The translations under genes were made by a program, and so were the position numbers. DNA of 64,000 nt, from NCBI GenBank assembly GCA_002753185.1, contig PDZX01000003.1, positions 78,293 through 142,292 on the forward strand, written 5' to 3'. Positions 33,119 to 42,342 of this stretch are shown in pieces. Every line of letters starts with the position of its first letter. Position 1 is the first letter of the stretch. The notes beneath the pieces were generated by a model. That model saw only the letters and a program-made list of their open reading frames with translations. It ran no database searches and had not been told where the DNA came from. The stretch is from Magnetococcales bacterium WMHbin3. GTDB lineage: Bacteria > Pseudomonadota > Magnetococcia > Magnetococcales > Magnetaquicoccaceae.

Positions 33119-33787
33119 TCAATACCCGGTGGCGGTCTCATCCAGGTCAGGGCGGCGATTGACCAGGGATTCCAGCAGATACAACTCTTCGTCGGTATGG
33201 TTGAGCATGGGCGCCTTGACGGGCGCCGAGGAACCGGAGAGATGGCGGGAGGCGTGATGGCGCGACTCCAGGGGGATGACCTCTTCCGGGTTGGCGTGCA
33301 TGCGGATGTCGATGCGGCCATAACAGAGGCACAGATAGTCCCGCTCCGGTTCGGCTTGCAGAAAGATGCCCGTGCCGCGAATGCCGATGGTGGCAGTGGG
33401 TACTTTCAGGTTTTTGGGTCCGGGGCCAAAGACCGACAGAATCCTGCCGGAATGCAGGGTGAACCCCGTGCTCGACATGGGCCGGCGGGCGTCGGCGGGC
33501 TGGAAGGAGACACGGGTGTTGGGGCCGATCAGGAAGGCGTCCTCTCCCATCACGACGGTCACCCGGCCCTGCCCGGAGGTGGCGACGGTCTGTCCCGGAC
33601 GGATGATGGTCTCCGGGCCAGCCGGTCGTTCATCGACGGTGAGTGCTCCCTCCAGTTGATGAATCTCCTGGCGCAGGGGTTTTTTTGCGCACCCTCCGGC
33701 ACCCATGCACAATGTCAGGCCAAACATGACGCCCCTTTGCAGGAAGTCGCGGCGGTGCATGTGTTCGTGTGGGCGGGAAGGTTTCAT
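33119..33787 (-). CDS. FecR-domain lipoprotein with Tat-like signal
   Basis: A 222-residue exported protein. The N-terminus has a twin-arginine-like motif (HRRDFLQRG) and a lipobox ending at C33 (MGAGGC). Residues about 45-165 form a FecR-type beta-helix-like domain (GQGRVTVVMGEDAFLIGPNT, GTGIFLQAEPE). Lipid-anchored FecR proteins occur as stand-alone periplasmic sensors or scaffold proteins. Its ATG overlaps the DUF4276-like stop by four bases, and its stop is 11 bases before purU, so it belongs to the same operon. Confidence 0.82.
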   Translation of the reverse strand: MKPSRPHEHMHRRDFLQRGVMFGLTLCMGAGGCAKKPLRQEIHQLEGALTVDERPAGPETIIRPGQTVATSGQGRVTVVMGEDAFLIGPNTRVSFQPADARRPMSSTGFTLHSGRILSVFGPGPKNLKVPTATIGIRGTGIFLQAEPERDYLCLCYGRIDIRMHANPEEVIPLESRHHASRHLSGSSAPVKAPMLNHTDEELYLLESLVNRRPDLDETATGY

Positions 33788-34335
33788 GGCTGCAAGGAGC
33801 GGATTCCGGAAATCAGGTTGTTGAAACTGACGGATCGATTGGCGACGAGATCGAGATGCGGGGCGATGGCGCGGGATCCTGAGACCTTTTGATAGTATTT
33901 GTTGGTCAGAGCGATCAGTTCCATGGAAGGATTCTCCAGGTGGTCGGGGTCGCGAAATTTGGCTTTATTCTGTAGTGGCGCCAGACCGGTCAGGCCCAAT
34001 CCTTTCTCCACGGCTGTCAAGTCGCCAAGATAAAAGCTTTCCAACTCCCGGCAGGCGATCCGGATCAGGGCATCGTTGCGGCCAGCCTGTTCGCAGAGGT
34101 TTTGCAGATGCACCTTGATTTTCATGCAGTCGCCGGAATCCTGGTCCCTGAGGACGATGAACCGGGAGTCGGGCACAAGCCAGCCGCGTAGTTTGGGGGA
34201 CAGTTGTTTTTCCAGATCCTGTTTGCCCTTGAAAACGATGCACAGGAAATCAGTATCCGGCAACAGTCTTGGCATAATGGCCTGCAACATCTCCCTGGCG
34301 GAAGGTTCCTCCAGCAGGAATACCAGCATGGTCAT
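33784..34335 (-). CDS. DUF4276-like TOPRIM-fold protein, partner of AAA ATPase
   Basis: A 183-residue soluble protein. A hydrophobic strand with acidic residues at the front (MLVFLLEEPSAREML) and an acidic DxD-type motif after a second strand (FIVLRDQDSGDC) fit a TOPRIM-like active site. The segment RIACRELESFYLGD is typical of DUF4276 proteins and has a counterpart in the second pair (41571-42299). Such proteins pair with AAA ATPases in suspected anti-phage systems; a nuclease role is inferred, not shown. The ATG at 34335 overlaps the ATPase stop (ATGA). The C-terminus overlaps the FecR start. Confidence 0.8.
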   Translation of the reverse strand: MTMLVFLLEEPSAREMLQAIMPRLLPDTDFLCIVFKGKQDLEKQLSPKLRGWLVPDSRFIVLRDQDSGDCMKIKVHLQNLCEQAGRNDALIRIACRELESFYLGDLTAVEKGLGLTGLAPLQNKAKFRDPDHLENPSMELIALTNKYYQKVSGSRAIAPHLDLVANRSVSFNNLISGIRSLQP

Positions 34336-35537
34336 TGAGGATCCGCCTCCGTGAACAGCCCCTGCTCCCACAGCGCTCCCATTTGATCCCCCTGCGCCAT
34401 GTAGGCGGAGATCTGGGGGTCTTCTTGTGCACGTTTGACTTGCGTGTATCCGTTTTTTTTGACCAGCCAGAAAACCTCCTCCACACGGGCGGCGTTGAGA
34501 AAAGCGGGGGAGTGGGTCGAAACGAAGACTTGCCCTTCTTTTTTGGTGTGTGCATAAGCGCGAAACTCTTCCGCCAGTTCCCAAAGCAGTTTCGGATAGA
34601 GTTGGTTTTCCGGCTCTTCCACGCACAGCAAGGGGTGGGGTGCGGGGTCGTAAAGCAGCGTCAGATAGGCGAACATCTTGAGCGTCCCATCCGAGACATA
34701 TTTGTCGATGAACGGATCCTGGAACGACCCGTCCTTGAATTTCAGGAGCAGACGGCCATCCCGGGTCTGTTCCGGTTCGATTTCCTCAATGCCTGGGACG
34801 CGTCGTTTCATTCGTTCGATAATCAGAGCAAAGCGGCCATCCTGGTCATTGTTTTCGAACATCCGGTTTGCCACTAGTTGCAGGTTGTCGCCGGTCACCG
34901 AAAGATGATCGACATAACCGGACGCATCCTTGCTACCCCGCGCGGCCTTGATGTGAAAGTCGGAGATATGCCAGTTTTCGATGAGGCGGCGTAGCGCGTT
35001 GGCGGCTTTGAAACGTTCGAACTGCCCCAACCCTTTCACGGCCAGGATATCGGCCTTGTCGAGCGTTTGGTCTTCCGGTGTTAATTTTTCTTTTGTTTTG
35101 TTGAAATCTTGTTCGTTTGTGACAGCACGCCCACTGCCGTTGGAAAAATCGAGGAAGTGATAGGGAGAACCGTGAACGCCCCGTTTATAACGGAGGATTT
35201 CCCGATGCACGACGATCTGTCGGTCATGGCGTTTGATTTCCAGCAAATAGGTTACAAGGCGATTTACATCGGTAATCGGCATGCGGAATTGGATTTCGAT
35301 CCCGATAGCCTCCTCCTTGTCCACGCCCCGGCTGATGACCTCATCGAAACCGCCACGATTCTGCAATGCCCTGGTAACATTGAACGTCAGGCAATCCTTG
35401 AGAAAACCGAAAAGATCGAACAGCGTGGTCTTGCCGGTTCCGTTGGCGCCCACCAGGATGCAAAATCGTGGCAAGTTGGTCAGGGTGACGTCCCGGAAGG
35501 ACTTGAAATTGCGCAGACGGATCGATTCGATCTGCAT
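34332..35537 (-). CDS. AAA family ATPase (OLD/RloA-like), first pair
   Basis: A 401-residue SMC/OLD-like ATPase. The front (MQIESIRLRNFKSF) is the standard N-terminal strand; Walker A is GANGTGKTTL (residues 30-39), the ABC-like signature region is DKYVSDGTLKMFAYL, Walker B is LLCVEEPENQLYP, and the D/H-loop is VFVSTHSPAFLN. It is co-transcribed with the TOPRIM-like gene (4-base overlap). The ATG is one base after the fabH stop and its ribosome binding site (AGGTGG) lies inside fabH. The pair resembles PARIS and AbiL in architecture. Base composition is somewhat lower in GC than fabH. Confidence 0.88.
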   Translation of the reverse strand: MQIESIRLRNFKSFRDVTLTNLPRFCILVGANGTGKTTLFDLFGFLKDCLTFNVTRALQNRGGFDEVISRGVDKEEAIGIEIQFRMPITDVNRLVTYLLEIKRHDRQIVVHREILRYKRGVHGSPYHFLDFSNGSGRAVTNEQDFNKTKEKLTPEDQTLDKADILAVKGLGQFERFKAANALRRLIENWHISDFHIKAARGSKDASGYVDHLSVTGDNLQLVANRMFENNDQDGRFALIIERMKRRVPGIEEIEPEQTRDGRLLLKFKDGSFQDPFIDKYVSDGTLKMFAYLTLLYDPAPHPLLCVEEPENQLYPKLLWELAEEFRAYAHTKKEGQVFVSTHSPAFLNAARVEEVFWLVKKNGYTQVKRAQEDPQISAYMAQGDQMGALWEQGLFTEADPQ

Positions 35538-35538
35538 C

Positions 35539-36507
35539 TCACCACCTGACCAGCGCCGACCCCCAGGTGAAACCGCCGCCGAAGGCGACCATCAGGACCC
35601 GGTGGCCGGGTTGGATGCGCCCGGCGCGCACCACCTCGTCCAGGGCCAGGGGCACGCTCGCCGCCGAGGTGTTGCCGTGGCGCTCCACGGTCACCGCCAC
35701 CCGCTCCATGGGCATGCCCAGCCGCCTGGCCGTGTTCTGGATGATGCGGATGTTGGCCTGATGCGGCACCAGCCAGTCGATCTGCTCCTTGGTGAGGCCG
35801 TTGGCCTCCAGACATTCGTCCACACTCCCTTCCAGCGCCCTGACCGCCTGCTTGAACACCTCGTTGCCCAACATGCGGATCGTCCCCAGATTGCCCTTGG
35901 AAACCCCGCCGCTGGTGTACAACAGATCCGCCTGGGAGCCGTCGGCGTGCAGATGGGTGGAGAGAATGCCACGCTTGCCGTCCTTGTCCGCCTCCAGAAC
36001 CACCGCCCCAGCCCCGTCGCCGAACAGGATGCAGGTCCCCCGGTCGTTCCAGTCCAGGATGCGCGACAGGGTCTCGGCGCCGATCACCAGCACCCGCTGA
36101 CAGGCGCGGGTGCGAATGAACTGATCGGCGATCGACAACGCATAAATGAACCCGGAACAGACCGCCTGGATGTCGAAGGCGGGCATGCGGCTGGTGCTGC
36201 CACCCAGCTTGTGCTGCACGATGGTGGCGGTGGAAGGGAAGATCAGGTCCGGCGTGGTGGTGGCCGTCAGGATGAGATCCAGATCGCCCACCTTCAAATC
36301 TGCCGCCTCCAGGGCATTGCGGGCCGCTTGCGTCGCGAGATCCGAGGTGGTCTCCCCCTCGGCGGCCATGCGCCGCTCCACGATCCCGGTCCTCTCCCGG
36401 ATCCACGCGTCGGAGGTCTCCACCATCCGCGCCAGATCGTGATTGGTCACCCTTTTTTCCGGCAAGTAGGATCCGGTTCCCGTGATCCTCGCCCTGGGCA
36501 TCGTCAT
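35539..36507 (-). CDS. fabH: beta-ketoacyl-ACP synthase III
   Basis: Starts fatty acid synthesis by condensing acetyl-CoA with malonyl-ACP. It has 322 residues with the catalytic triad visible: Cys in [13 protein letters not shown], His in [11 protein letters not shown], Asn in [11 protein letters not shown]. The start overlaps the plsX stop. In most proteobacteria fabD, fabG and acpP follow; here the AAA plus TOPRIM-like pair follows directly. Confidence 0.95.
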   Translation of the reverse strand: MTMPRARITGTGSYLPEKRVTNHDLARMVETSDAWIRERTGIVERRMAAEGETTSDLATQAARNALEAADLKVGDLDLILTATTTPDLIFPSTATIVQHKLGGSTSRMPAFDIQAVCSGFIYALSIADQFIRTRACQRVLVIGAETLSRILDWNDRGTCILFGDGAGAVVLEADKDGKRGILSTHLHADGSQADLLYTSGGVSKGNLGTIRMLGNEVFKQAVRALEGSVDECLEANGLTKEQIDWLVPHQANIRIIQNTARRLGMPMERVAVTVERHGNTSAASVPLALDEVVRAGRIQPGHRVLMVAFGGGFTWGSALVRW

Positions 36508-37529
36508 GCCGTATTCCCCTCGTCCGCAGCGAGCGCCTGGGCCTCTCGCCGGATCTTTTCGTTGACACGGTTCTCCGCCAGACCCACCGCCTTGCCGATG
36601 GCCCGGCTGAACGCAAACGGATCGGCGGAACCGTGGCTCTTGACCACGATTCCGTTGAGTCCCAACAGGATGGCGCCGTTGTACTTGCGCGGGTCCACCC
36701 GGTCACGGAAGGCGCGCAGGGCGGGACGCGCCGCCAGATAACCGAGCCGGGTCCAAAGGGAGGCCCCGAAGGATTCGCGCAGGAAATGGGTCAGCAGACG
36801 CGCCAACCCCTCCGTGGTCTTGAGGCTCACGTTGCCCACGAAGCCGTCGCACACCACCACGTCCACATCGCCCATGAAGATGTCCGACGCCTCGACGTTG
36901 CCCACGAACCGCTCTCCGAGCCGGTTGCGCAGAATCTCGGCCGCCTCCTTGACCACCTCGTTGCCCTTGATCTCCTCCTCGCCGATGTTGAGCAGGCCGA
37001 TCCTGGGACGCGGCAGTCCCAACACCGCCGTGGCATACACCTTGCCCATCATGGCGAACTGACCGAGATGCTCTGCGGTGCAATCCACGTTCGCGCCCAC
37101 ATCCAGCATCAGGGTCTGCCCCTTGATGGAAGGGAGCATCCCGGCGATGGCGGGACGATCCACGCCGGGCAGGGTCTTGAGTACATAACGGGCCGTGGCC
37201 ATCAGGGCGCCGGTGTTCCCGGCGGAGACGAAGGCATCCGCCTCCCCCGCCTTGACCAGATTGGCCCCCACCCGCATGGAGGAGTCCTTCTTGGTGCGCA
37301 GGGCCACGGAAGGCTTTTCCGCCATCCCCACCACCTCGCTGGCCGGATGGATCCGCAACCGGCGTCGCTCCTCTCCGTGACGGGCCAACTCCGTTTCGAT
37401 GGCGTAGGGCTTGCCGACCAGGATGAACTCGACCTCCGGGTGTTCGCGCGCGGCGAGGATGGCGCCCTCCACCGGCGCGCCGGGGGCGTTGTCACCCCCC
37501 ATGGCATCCAGGGCGATGCGGACGAGCAT
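36504..37529 (-). CDS. plsX: phosphate acyltransferase PlsX
   Basis: Makes acyl-phosphate from acyl-ACP for phospholipid synthesis. It has 341 residues: [20 protein letters not shown] at the front, [25 protein letters not shown] and [17 protein letters not shown] are diagnostic. It sits between rpmF and fabH in the common yceD-rpmF-plsX-fabH order. Confidence 0.95.
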   Translation of the reverse strand: MLVRIALDAMGGDNAPGAPVEGAILAAREHPEVEFILVGKPYAIETELARHGEERRRLRIHPASEVVGMAEKPSVALRTKKDSSMRVGANLVKAGEADAFVSAGNTGALMATARYVLKTLPGVDRPAIAGMLPSIKGQTLMLDVGANVDCTAEHLGQFAMMGKVYATAVLGLPRPRIGLLNIGEEEIKGNEVVKEAAEILRNRLGERFVGNVEASDIFMGDVDVVVCDGFVGNVSLKTTEGLARLLTHFLRESFGASLWTRLGYLAARPALRAFRDRVDPRKYNGAILLGLNGIVVKSHGSADPFAFSRAIGKAVGLAENRVNEKIRREAQALAADEGNTA

Positions 37530-37554
37530 GATGGCGGGTCCGGCGCTGGGAGTC

Positions 37555-37740
37555 TCAGGCGTTACCCTTGACCGTCATTACTTCCTTGCCCTTGTACCAG
37601 CCGCAGTGCGGGCAGACCCGATGCGGGGGGCGCGGCTCCTGGCAGTTGGGGCACAAGGCGAGGGAGGGGGTCTTCAGGGCGTTGTGGGAACGCCGGAGAC
37701 CGCCACGCGCGGACGAGGATTTCTTCTTGGGAACTGCCAT
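37555..37740 (-). CDS. rpmF: 50S ribosomal protein L32
   Basis: A 61-residue L32: AVPKKKSSSARGGLRRSHNA at the front and a zinc-ribbon (CPNCQEPRPPHRVCPHCGWY), so this is the cysteine-containing, zinc-binding form. It precedes plsX and follows yceD. Confidence 0.95.
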   Translation of the reverse strand: MAVPKKKSSSARGGLRRSHNALKTPSLALCPNCQEPRPPHRVCPHCGWYKGKEVMTVKGNA

Positions 37741-37750
37741 GGTTCGCTCC

Positions 37751-38371
37751 TTAAACTTTGTAGAATTGGCTCAGCACGGCGAATGGGCCTGACGGTTTCG
37801 CCTTGTGACAAGCACAGGGGGTTTGGTTCAAATCCGCGCCGCAACCGGCGCACAACCCGGCGCACGTCTCCATGCACAGGGGATTCATGGGCAGGGTGAG
37901 CAGCAACTCCTCCTCCACGAGGTGTTTCATCTTCAGAACGCCATCCGGCAGGAATACCACATCTTCCTCGATTTGCCACCGTTTGTTCTTCATCGCCGGG
38001 TCCTGGCCGGCGGCGAAGCAGGCGTCGATGGTCGCCTCCAGGTCGAGGGGGAATTCCGTCAGGCAGCGCGAGCAGGCCAGTCGCATCCGGCACCAGCCCC
38101 GGCCCAACACCCGGATGCGGGGTCTGCTCTCCCGCATGATCGGCGTGGCCATCACATGCAACTCCACCGGTCCCTCCACCGTGCCGGCCTCTCCCAGTTC
38201 CACGAGGGAGGCGGGCGGGACGATCCCGTGGGCGGTCCAGGGGGTCGAACGGTGGGCCAGGGAAGCCAGTTCCAGGGCCACGCCGCTCAGATCCCGCGGC
38301 TCCTCTCCGCGAAAGCCGCGGGTCAGGGAGTGGAACGGGTCGGTGAAATCCATCGGATAGCCGGTTTCCAT
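37751..38371 (-). CDS. yceD: DUF177 (YceD) family protein
   Basis: A 206-residue protein of the YceD family, linked to 23S rRNA accumulation in plants and E. coli. Its C-terminal part contains cysteine pairs (LACSRCLTEFPLDLE; then CAGLCAGCGADLNQTPCAC) that likely bind zinc, as in DUF177 proteins. The ATG at 38371 is chosen; the ATG at 38353 (MDFTDPF) is an alternative. It is the first gene of the rpmF-plsX-fabH group and has no close upstream partner other than the DUF2065 gene, five bases away. Confidence 0.85.
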   Translation of the reverse strand: METGYPMDFTDPFHSLTRGFRGEEPRDLSGVALELASLAHRSTPWTAHGIVPPASLVELGEAGTVEGPVELHVMATPIMRESRPRIRVLGRGWCRMRLACSRCLTEFPLDLEATIDACFAAGQDPAMKNKRWQIEEDVVFLPDGVLKMKHLVEEELLLTLPMNPLCMETCAGLCAGCGADLNQTPCACHKAKPSGPFAVLSQFYKV

Positions 38372-38376
38372 GCGTG

Positions 38377-38562
38377 TCAACCTCTTGCCAGCCAGATCAC
38401 CAACAAGCCGATGGCCATGAGCGCGAATCCGGTGCGCCGCAAGATCGCATCCGGCAGTTCGACGATTTTGATCACCCACAGCCGCATGCGTTCGGGCGCC
38501 ACGAAATAGGGCATCCCTTCCATGATCAGCATCAGGCCGAATGCGCTCAGAAACGCTTTCAT
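38377..38562 (-). CDS. DUF2065 (YjeT) small membrane protein
   Basis: A 61-residue protein with two hydrophobic helices (residues 1-20 and about 43-60). EGMPYFVAPERMRLW in the middle is the typical DUF2065 loop. DUF2065 proteins are often encoded next to hflK/hflC, as here, 13 bases downstream of hflC. Function unknown. Confidence 0.85.
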   Translation of the reverse strand: MKAFLSAFGLMLIMEGMPYFVAPERMRLWVIKIVELPDAILRRTGFALMAIGLLVIWLARG

Positions 38563-38575
38563 GGCGTCCGTTTCT

Positions 38576-39454
38576 TTAGCGACCGACCGGTCCCGCCCCT
38601 TGTTGAAGGTAACGGAAGAAGCCCGACGGTTCCAGGACCAGGGTGGTGGTCTCCTGGCCGAGCGTCTTGGAATAGGCCTCCAGGGTGCGCGTGAACTCGA
38701 AGAAGCGCGGATCCTGACGATAGGCGTCCGCATAGATCCTGGCCGATTCCGCGTCCCCGTCGCCCCGGACTTCCTGGGCGGAGCGGTAGGCCTCGGCGAG
38801 CAGGATCTCCCGCTCTTTGGCGGCCTTGGAGCGGATCTTGACCGCCTCCTCCTCGCCCTCGGCGCGGTACTGCTTGGCCTGCCGTTCCCGTTCCGTCTGC
38901 ATCCGCTTGTAGACCGCCTTGGAGTTTTCCGCCGGCAGGTCGGTGCGTTTGATGCGCACGTCCACAATTTCGATGCCGTACTTGGTGGCCTGTTCGTTGG
39001 CCTGCTCGCGAATCCGCTGCGTCAGATCGGAGCGGGATCCGGAGACGATCTCCATCATCTTGAACTGGCCGAGCACCTCGCGCAGATTGGAGTAGATGAT
39101 GTCGTTGAGACGGTCGGTGGCGCCGTTTTCGTCCCGCACGGTCTGATAGAACTTCAAAGGATCCACGATCCGCCAGCGGGAGTAGCTGTCCACCTTGAGG
39201 TTCTTCTTGTCGGCGGAGAGGATCTCCTGGGGTTCCTGGTCGAATTCGAGCATGCGCTTGTCGAAGAAATGGACGTCCTGCAAGAACGGGATCTTGAAGT
39301 GCAGGCCGGGATCGGTGATGGCCGGTTTGACCGGTTTTCCCAGTTGCACCACCAGGGCCTGCCGCCATTGGGCGACGGTGTAGGCCGACTGGGAGAGGAG
39401 CAGCGCGACGGCCACCACGACAAAGCCGATGCCCTTGGCGAGATTGACGTTCAT
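38576..39454 (-). CDS. hflC: membrane protease modulator HflC
   Basis: A 292-residue SPFH/band 7 protein with an N-terminal membrane anchor (VVVAVALLLSQSAY). It forms a large periplasmic ring with HflK around FtsH and modulates its proteolysis. Motifs: VVQLGKPVKPAITDPGLHFK, IPFLQDVHFFDKR, RMQTERERQAKQYRAEGEEE. It overlaps the hflK stop by four bases. Confidence 0.94.
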   Translation of the reverse strand: MNVNLAKGIGFVVVAVALLLSQSAYTVAQWRQALVVQLGKPVKPAITDPGLHFKIPFLQDVHFFDKRMLEFDQEPQEILSADKKNLKVDSYSRWRIVDPLKFYQTVRDENGATDRLNDIIYSNLREVLGQFKMMEIVSGSRSDLTQRIREQANEQATKYGIEIVDVRIKRTDLPAENSKAVYKRMQTERERQAKQYRAEGEEEAVKIRSKAAKEREILLAEAYRSAQEVRGDGDAESARIYADAYRQDPRFFEFTRTLEAYSKTLGQETTTLVLEPSGFFRYLQQGAGPVGR

Positions 39455-40557
39455 TGGGGATCTCCCTTGGCGCTCTTGGCGGGATGGGGCAGAGGGCCGC
39501 CCAACGGCAGGTAGGGCAGGATGTTGCGGCCCGCCTGGGGATTGACGATCACCTTGTGGACGCCGCCCATGACGTTCTCCATGGCCTCCAGGTAGAGTCG
39601 GGATTCGGTGATCTCCTTGGCCTTGTCGTATTCTTTCAGCAGTGCCAGGAAGCGATGGGTATCACCTTCGGCGCGGGTCACCTTGGCGGTACGGTAGCCT
39701 TCGGCCTCCTGGATCTGTTTGGCGGCTTCGCCTTTGGCCTTGGGGAGGATGTCGTTGGCGTAACCTTGCGCCTCGTTGATGGCCCGTTCCCGGTCTTCGC
39801 GGGCGCTGGCCACGTCCTTGAAGGCATGCACCACTTCCGGCGGCGGGGCCACTTTCTGGAGTTGCACCGTCAGGATCAGGATGCCGCTGTTGTAGCTGTC
39901 GAGGATTTTCTGGATGGTCATCTTGGCGTCGGACTGGATCTTTTCCTTGCCGGCGGTGAGGGCGCTGTCGATGGCGTTGCTGCCGATCACCTGGCGGATC
40001 GCCGATTCCGTGGCGTCGCGCACCACCTTGTGGCGGTCGGTGGGGGGGTTGCGCAGATTGAAGAGATAATTGGCCGCCCCGCTTTCCTTGATGCGGTACT
40101 GGACGCTCATGTCGATGTCGATGATGTTTTCGTCCCCGGTGAGCATGAGGGATTCTCCGGGCACGTCGATCTCCTCGGAGCTGCCGCGTCCCTCGGAGCG
40201 GCCACGGGTGCGATAGCCGACTTCGATGCGTTCCACCTTGGTGACCTTCGGGTTGAAGACCGTGGCGATGGGGTAGGGCAGGCGCCAGTGGGGGCCGGGT
40301 TCGGTGGTTTCCACATGGCGGCCGAAGCGGACCACCACGCCGTTTTCGTCCGGTCCCACCACGTAGATGCCGGTGGCCATCCAGATGGCCAGGGCGATCG
40401 CGATCAGGATCGGCCAGATTTTCTGGCTCGACGACCGATGGGGGCCGATGCGGTCCTTGAGCAGGCGGATGATCTGCTCGATGTCCGGTGGTTGGGGGGG
40501 GGTGCCGCCCATGTGTCCCCAGGGACCTTGTCCCCCGCTATTGTCGTTCCACGCCAT
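39451..40557 (-). CDS. hflK: FtsH protease activity modulator HflK
   Basis: A 368-residue band 7 protein. A glycine-rich N-terminus (NDNSGGQGPWGHMGG), one transmembrane helix (WPILIAIALAIWMATGIYVV), then the SPFH domain (PDENGVVVRFGRHVETTEPG) and a coiled coil with KAKGEAAKQIQEAEGYRTAK. The ATG at 40557 is preferred to 40563 because AGGAG is then spaced eight to nine bases away. The 232-base gap upstream separates it from the divergent FkbM gene. Confidence 0.94.
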   Translation of the reverse strand: MAWNDNSGGQGPWGHMGGTPPQPPDIEQIIRLLKDRIGPHRSSSQKIWPILIAIALAIWMATGIYVVGPDENGVVVRFGRHVETTEPGPHWRLPYPIATVFNPKVTKVERIEVGYRTRGRSEGRGSSEEIDVPGESLMLTGDENIIDIDMSVQYRIKESGAANYLFNLRNPPTDRHKVVRDATESAIRQVIGSNAIDSALTAGKEKIQSDAKMTIQKILDSYNSGILILTVQLQKVAPPPEVVHAFKDVASAREDRERAINEAQGYANDILPKAKGEAAKQIQEAEGYRTAKVTRAEGDTHRFLALLKEYDKAKEITESRLYLEAMENVMGGVHKVIVNPQAGRNILPYLPLGGPLPHPAKSAKGDPQ

Positions 40558-40789
40558 GGTCATCTCTCCTGTTTGACTCGGGATGCCGGTCGCCGGCCCT
40601 TAACGAAACCGTGCTGGCTGAACCACTCATTTTCCCTCAATAACGTCTCCGAGTAAAGGCATGATTTCGATTTTTTCGCGGAGCGCATCCTGGCGTGATC
40701 GTCAACCCTGGCCAAGCGGGTCGAACCGGTCCAAACTGACCGAGAAGCGTGATCCGACGATCCATTTAATGAAGAGCCACGGCCCCATC

Positions 40790-41590
40790 ATGTCCGAAAC
40801 ATTGACCGTCGAACAAGCCTTGCAGCGGGCGTTGGCGCATTATCGGGCAGGAGAGGTCGCCGAGGCGGCCGCGATTTACCAGGCGATCGTGCAAGTGGCC
40901 CCGTTTCATCCTGTGGCGCAACGCAATTTGCAGATTTTGTGGCACAACGAGGCGTTGAAAAAGGAGCCGGACCAGGTTTTCCGTGTGTTGCGGCGCTGGC
41001 GGGAGGAGGGGTGGCGTCCGCGCGCACTGCTGGATATCGGCGCCAATCTCGGTGAGTTCACGCAAAAATTCGTGGCATTGTTTCCCGAATGCCGTCCAAC
41101 CTTGATCGAACCGAATCCCCATTGTCTCCCGGTATTGCGCGAGACCGGCTATCGGGTGTTGCCGGTCGCGGCCTCCCGGTTGAATGGCACAGCGGAATTG
41201 TATTTGACCAAGGAGTGGCCGCAATCGACCGGGGCCTCCCTGTATCGCGAAAACACCTCGTTTTTCCGGGACGAAGTCGTGACCACCACGACGATCACCA
41301 CCGCTCGTCTGGACGATCTGTTGCCGGACGAGGTCTTCGATTTCATCAAGATCGACGTGCAGGGGTCCGAACTGGACGTCTTGACCGGTGGGGAGTGCCT
41401 CGTGGGCAAGGCCGGCTTCGTCCTGATCGAAGTCTCTCTTGTCGAATACAATCGGGGGTCGTCGCTGCCCGAATTCCTGATCGACAAGCTCGAGGCATTG
41501 GGGTTCGCCTGGTCCCGCCCCGTGCAATTTCACCGCATGGACGAGACCTTGACCCAAATCGATTTCCTGTTCAAGAAGGCGGGGCTGTGA
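40790..41590 (+). CDS. FkbM family methyltransferase with N-terminal TPR-like segment
   Basis: A 266-residue protein. Residues about 5-45 resemble a tetratricopeptide repeat (ALAHYRAGEVAEAAAIYQAI). From about residue 75 the SAM-binding motif ALLDIGANLGEFTQKFV starts an FkbM methyltransferase domain, with VFDFIKIDVQGSELDVL as the second motif. Such enzymes often modify cell-surface or flagellin glycans; the substrate here is unknown. The start is uncertain (ATG 40769 is also possible). The last 20 bases overlap the convergent TOPRIM-like gene. Confidence 0.8.
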   Translation: MSETLTVEQALQRALAHYRAGEVAEAAAIYQAIVQVAPFHPVAQRNLQILWHNEALKKEPDQVFRVLRRWREEGWRPRALLDIGANLGEFTQKFVALFPECRPTLIEPNPHCLPVLRETGYRVLPVAASRLNGTAELYLTKEWPQSTGASLYRENTSFFRDEVVTTTTITTARLDDLLPDEVFDFIKIDVQGSELDVLTGGECLVGKAGFVLIEVSLVEYNRGSSLPEFLIDKLEALGFAWSRPVQFHRMDETLTQIDFLFKKAGL

Positions 41591-42299
41591 GGTTCGGTTC
41601 CGGGAGCGCGGGGTATCCTGGCAGGGTTCCCCCCAGGTCGTGCCATTGATCGAGAAGTCGCTTGAGGGAAGGGAGGTGGGGGGTGGTGGCGACTCGGTCG
41701 CATAATTGGTTAAAATAACTTTTTGGGAGCGCGTCTCTCGGATTAGTTTTGCTGTAACGCATATTGTTTTCTCTGAATATCGCCAAAAGATAGATCATAT
41801 GCCAAGCTGCAGGGGAGTTAATAAACTCTTGTGGTATTGGTAACGTCTCGGGATCTTGCAAGTGTACGGGATAGTCGGTTAGATAGGTGCGGAGGAGTTC
41901 ATTCTGCGGGTTACGCTTCACGATACGTCGGTTGCCGAGCAACCAAGTTTCGATGCAGCGATTTTGAACGATGATGGAGTAATGAATTCGGCGTTTACCC
42001 AAAATACTCTGGACAATTTGCTCGATATTTTGTTTGCGACAGGTAACGCTTTCTTCTTCGGCATCGGCTATTATGAAGAAATGATCGATGATATTGCTAT
42101 GAGTGACGACATTCTCGACATGTGTTTGTAGTTTGGTACGGGTTGGTGGGTTGCCCTTGTAAGCGAAGATAATAAAATGATTTCCTTGAAGGTCTTCGAT
42201 TCTTTCGGCCTGAGTCATTGTTGAAAATACATAAGATATCCATGCTGTGTATATTGCTTTTTCGGTCTGTTCGCCTTCGACGACAAGGTAAAAGTTCAT
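41571..42299 (-). CDS. TOPRIM-like protein, partner of AAA ATPase (second pair)
   Basis: A 242-residue protein. The front MNFYLVVEGEQTEKAIY is the TOPRIM Glu motif (VEGxxTE), and HFFIIADAEEES supplies a second acidic motif (D-A-E instead of DxD). RCIETWLLGN corresponds to RELESFYLGD in the protein at 33784-34335, so the two pairs probably share a fold. AGAGG before the ATG gives a good start. The gene is AT-rich (23 of 60 bases are G or C at 42001-42060), unlike the GC-rich neighbours. It follows the ATPase gene by 43 bases. A nuclease role is inferred from the fold; family assignment (DUF4276/RloB-like) is by pattern only. Confidence 0.75.
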   Translation of the reverse strand: MNFYLVVEGEQTEKAIYTAWISYVFSTMTQAERIEDLQGNHFIIFAYKGNPPTRTKLQTHVENVVTHSNIIDHFFIIADAEEESVTCRKQNIEQIVQSILGKRRIHYSIIVQNRCIETWLLGNRRIVKRNPQNELLRTYLTDYPVHLQDPETLPIPQEFINSPAAWHMIYLLAIFRENNMRYSKTNPRDALPKSYFNQLCDRVATTPHLPSLKRLLDQWHDLGGTLPGYPALPEPNLTAPPS

Positions 42300-42342
42300 T
42301 GCATACCTCTTTGTTGGTTATGTTATCAAATTGCCAGTCAAT

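Noticed and set aside
40558..40789. Possible tRNA or small RNA between hflK and the FkbM gene
   Set aside because: No cloverleaf or strong hairpin was found; only divergent leader sequence is seen.
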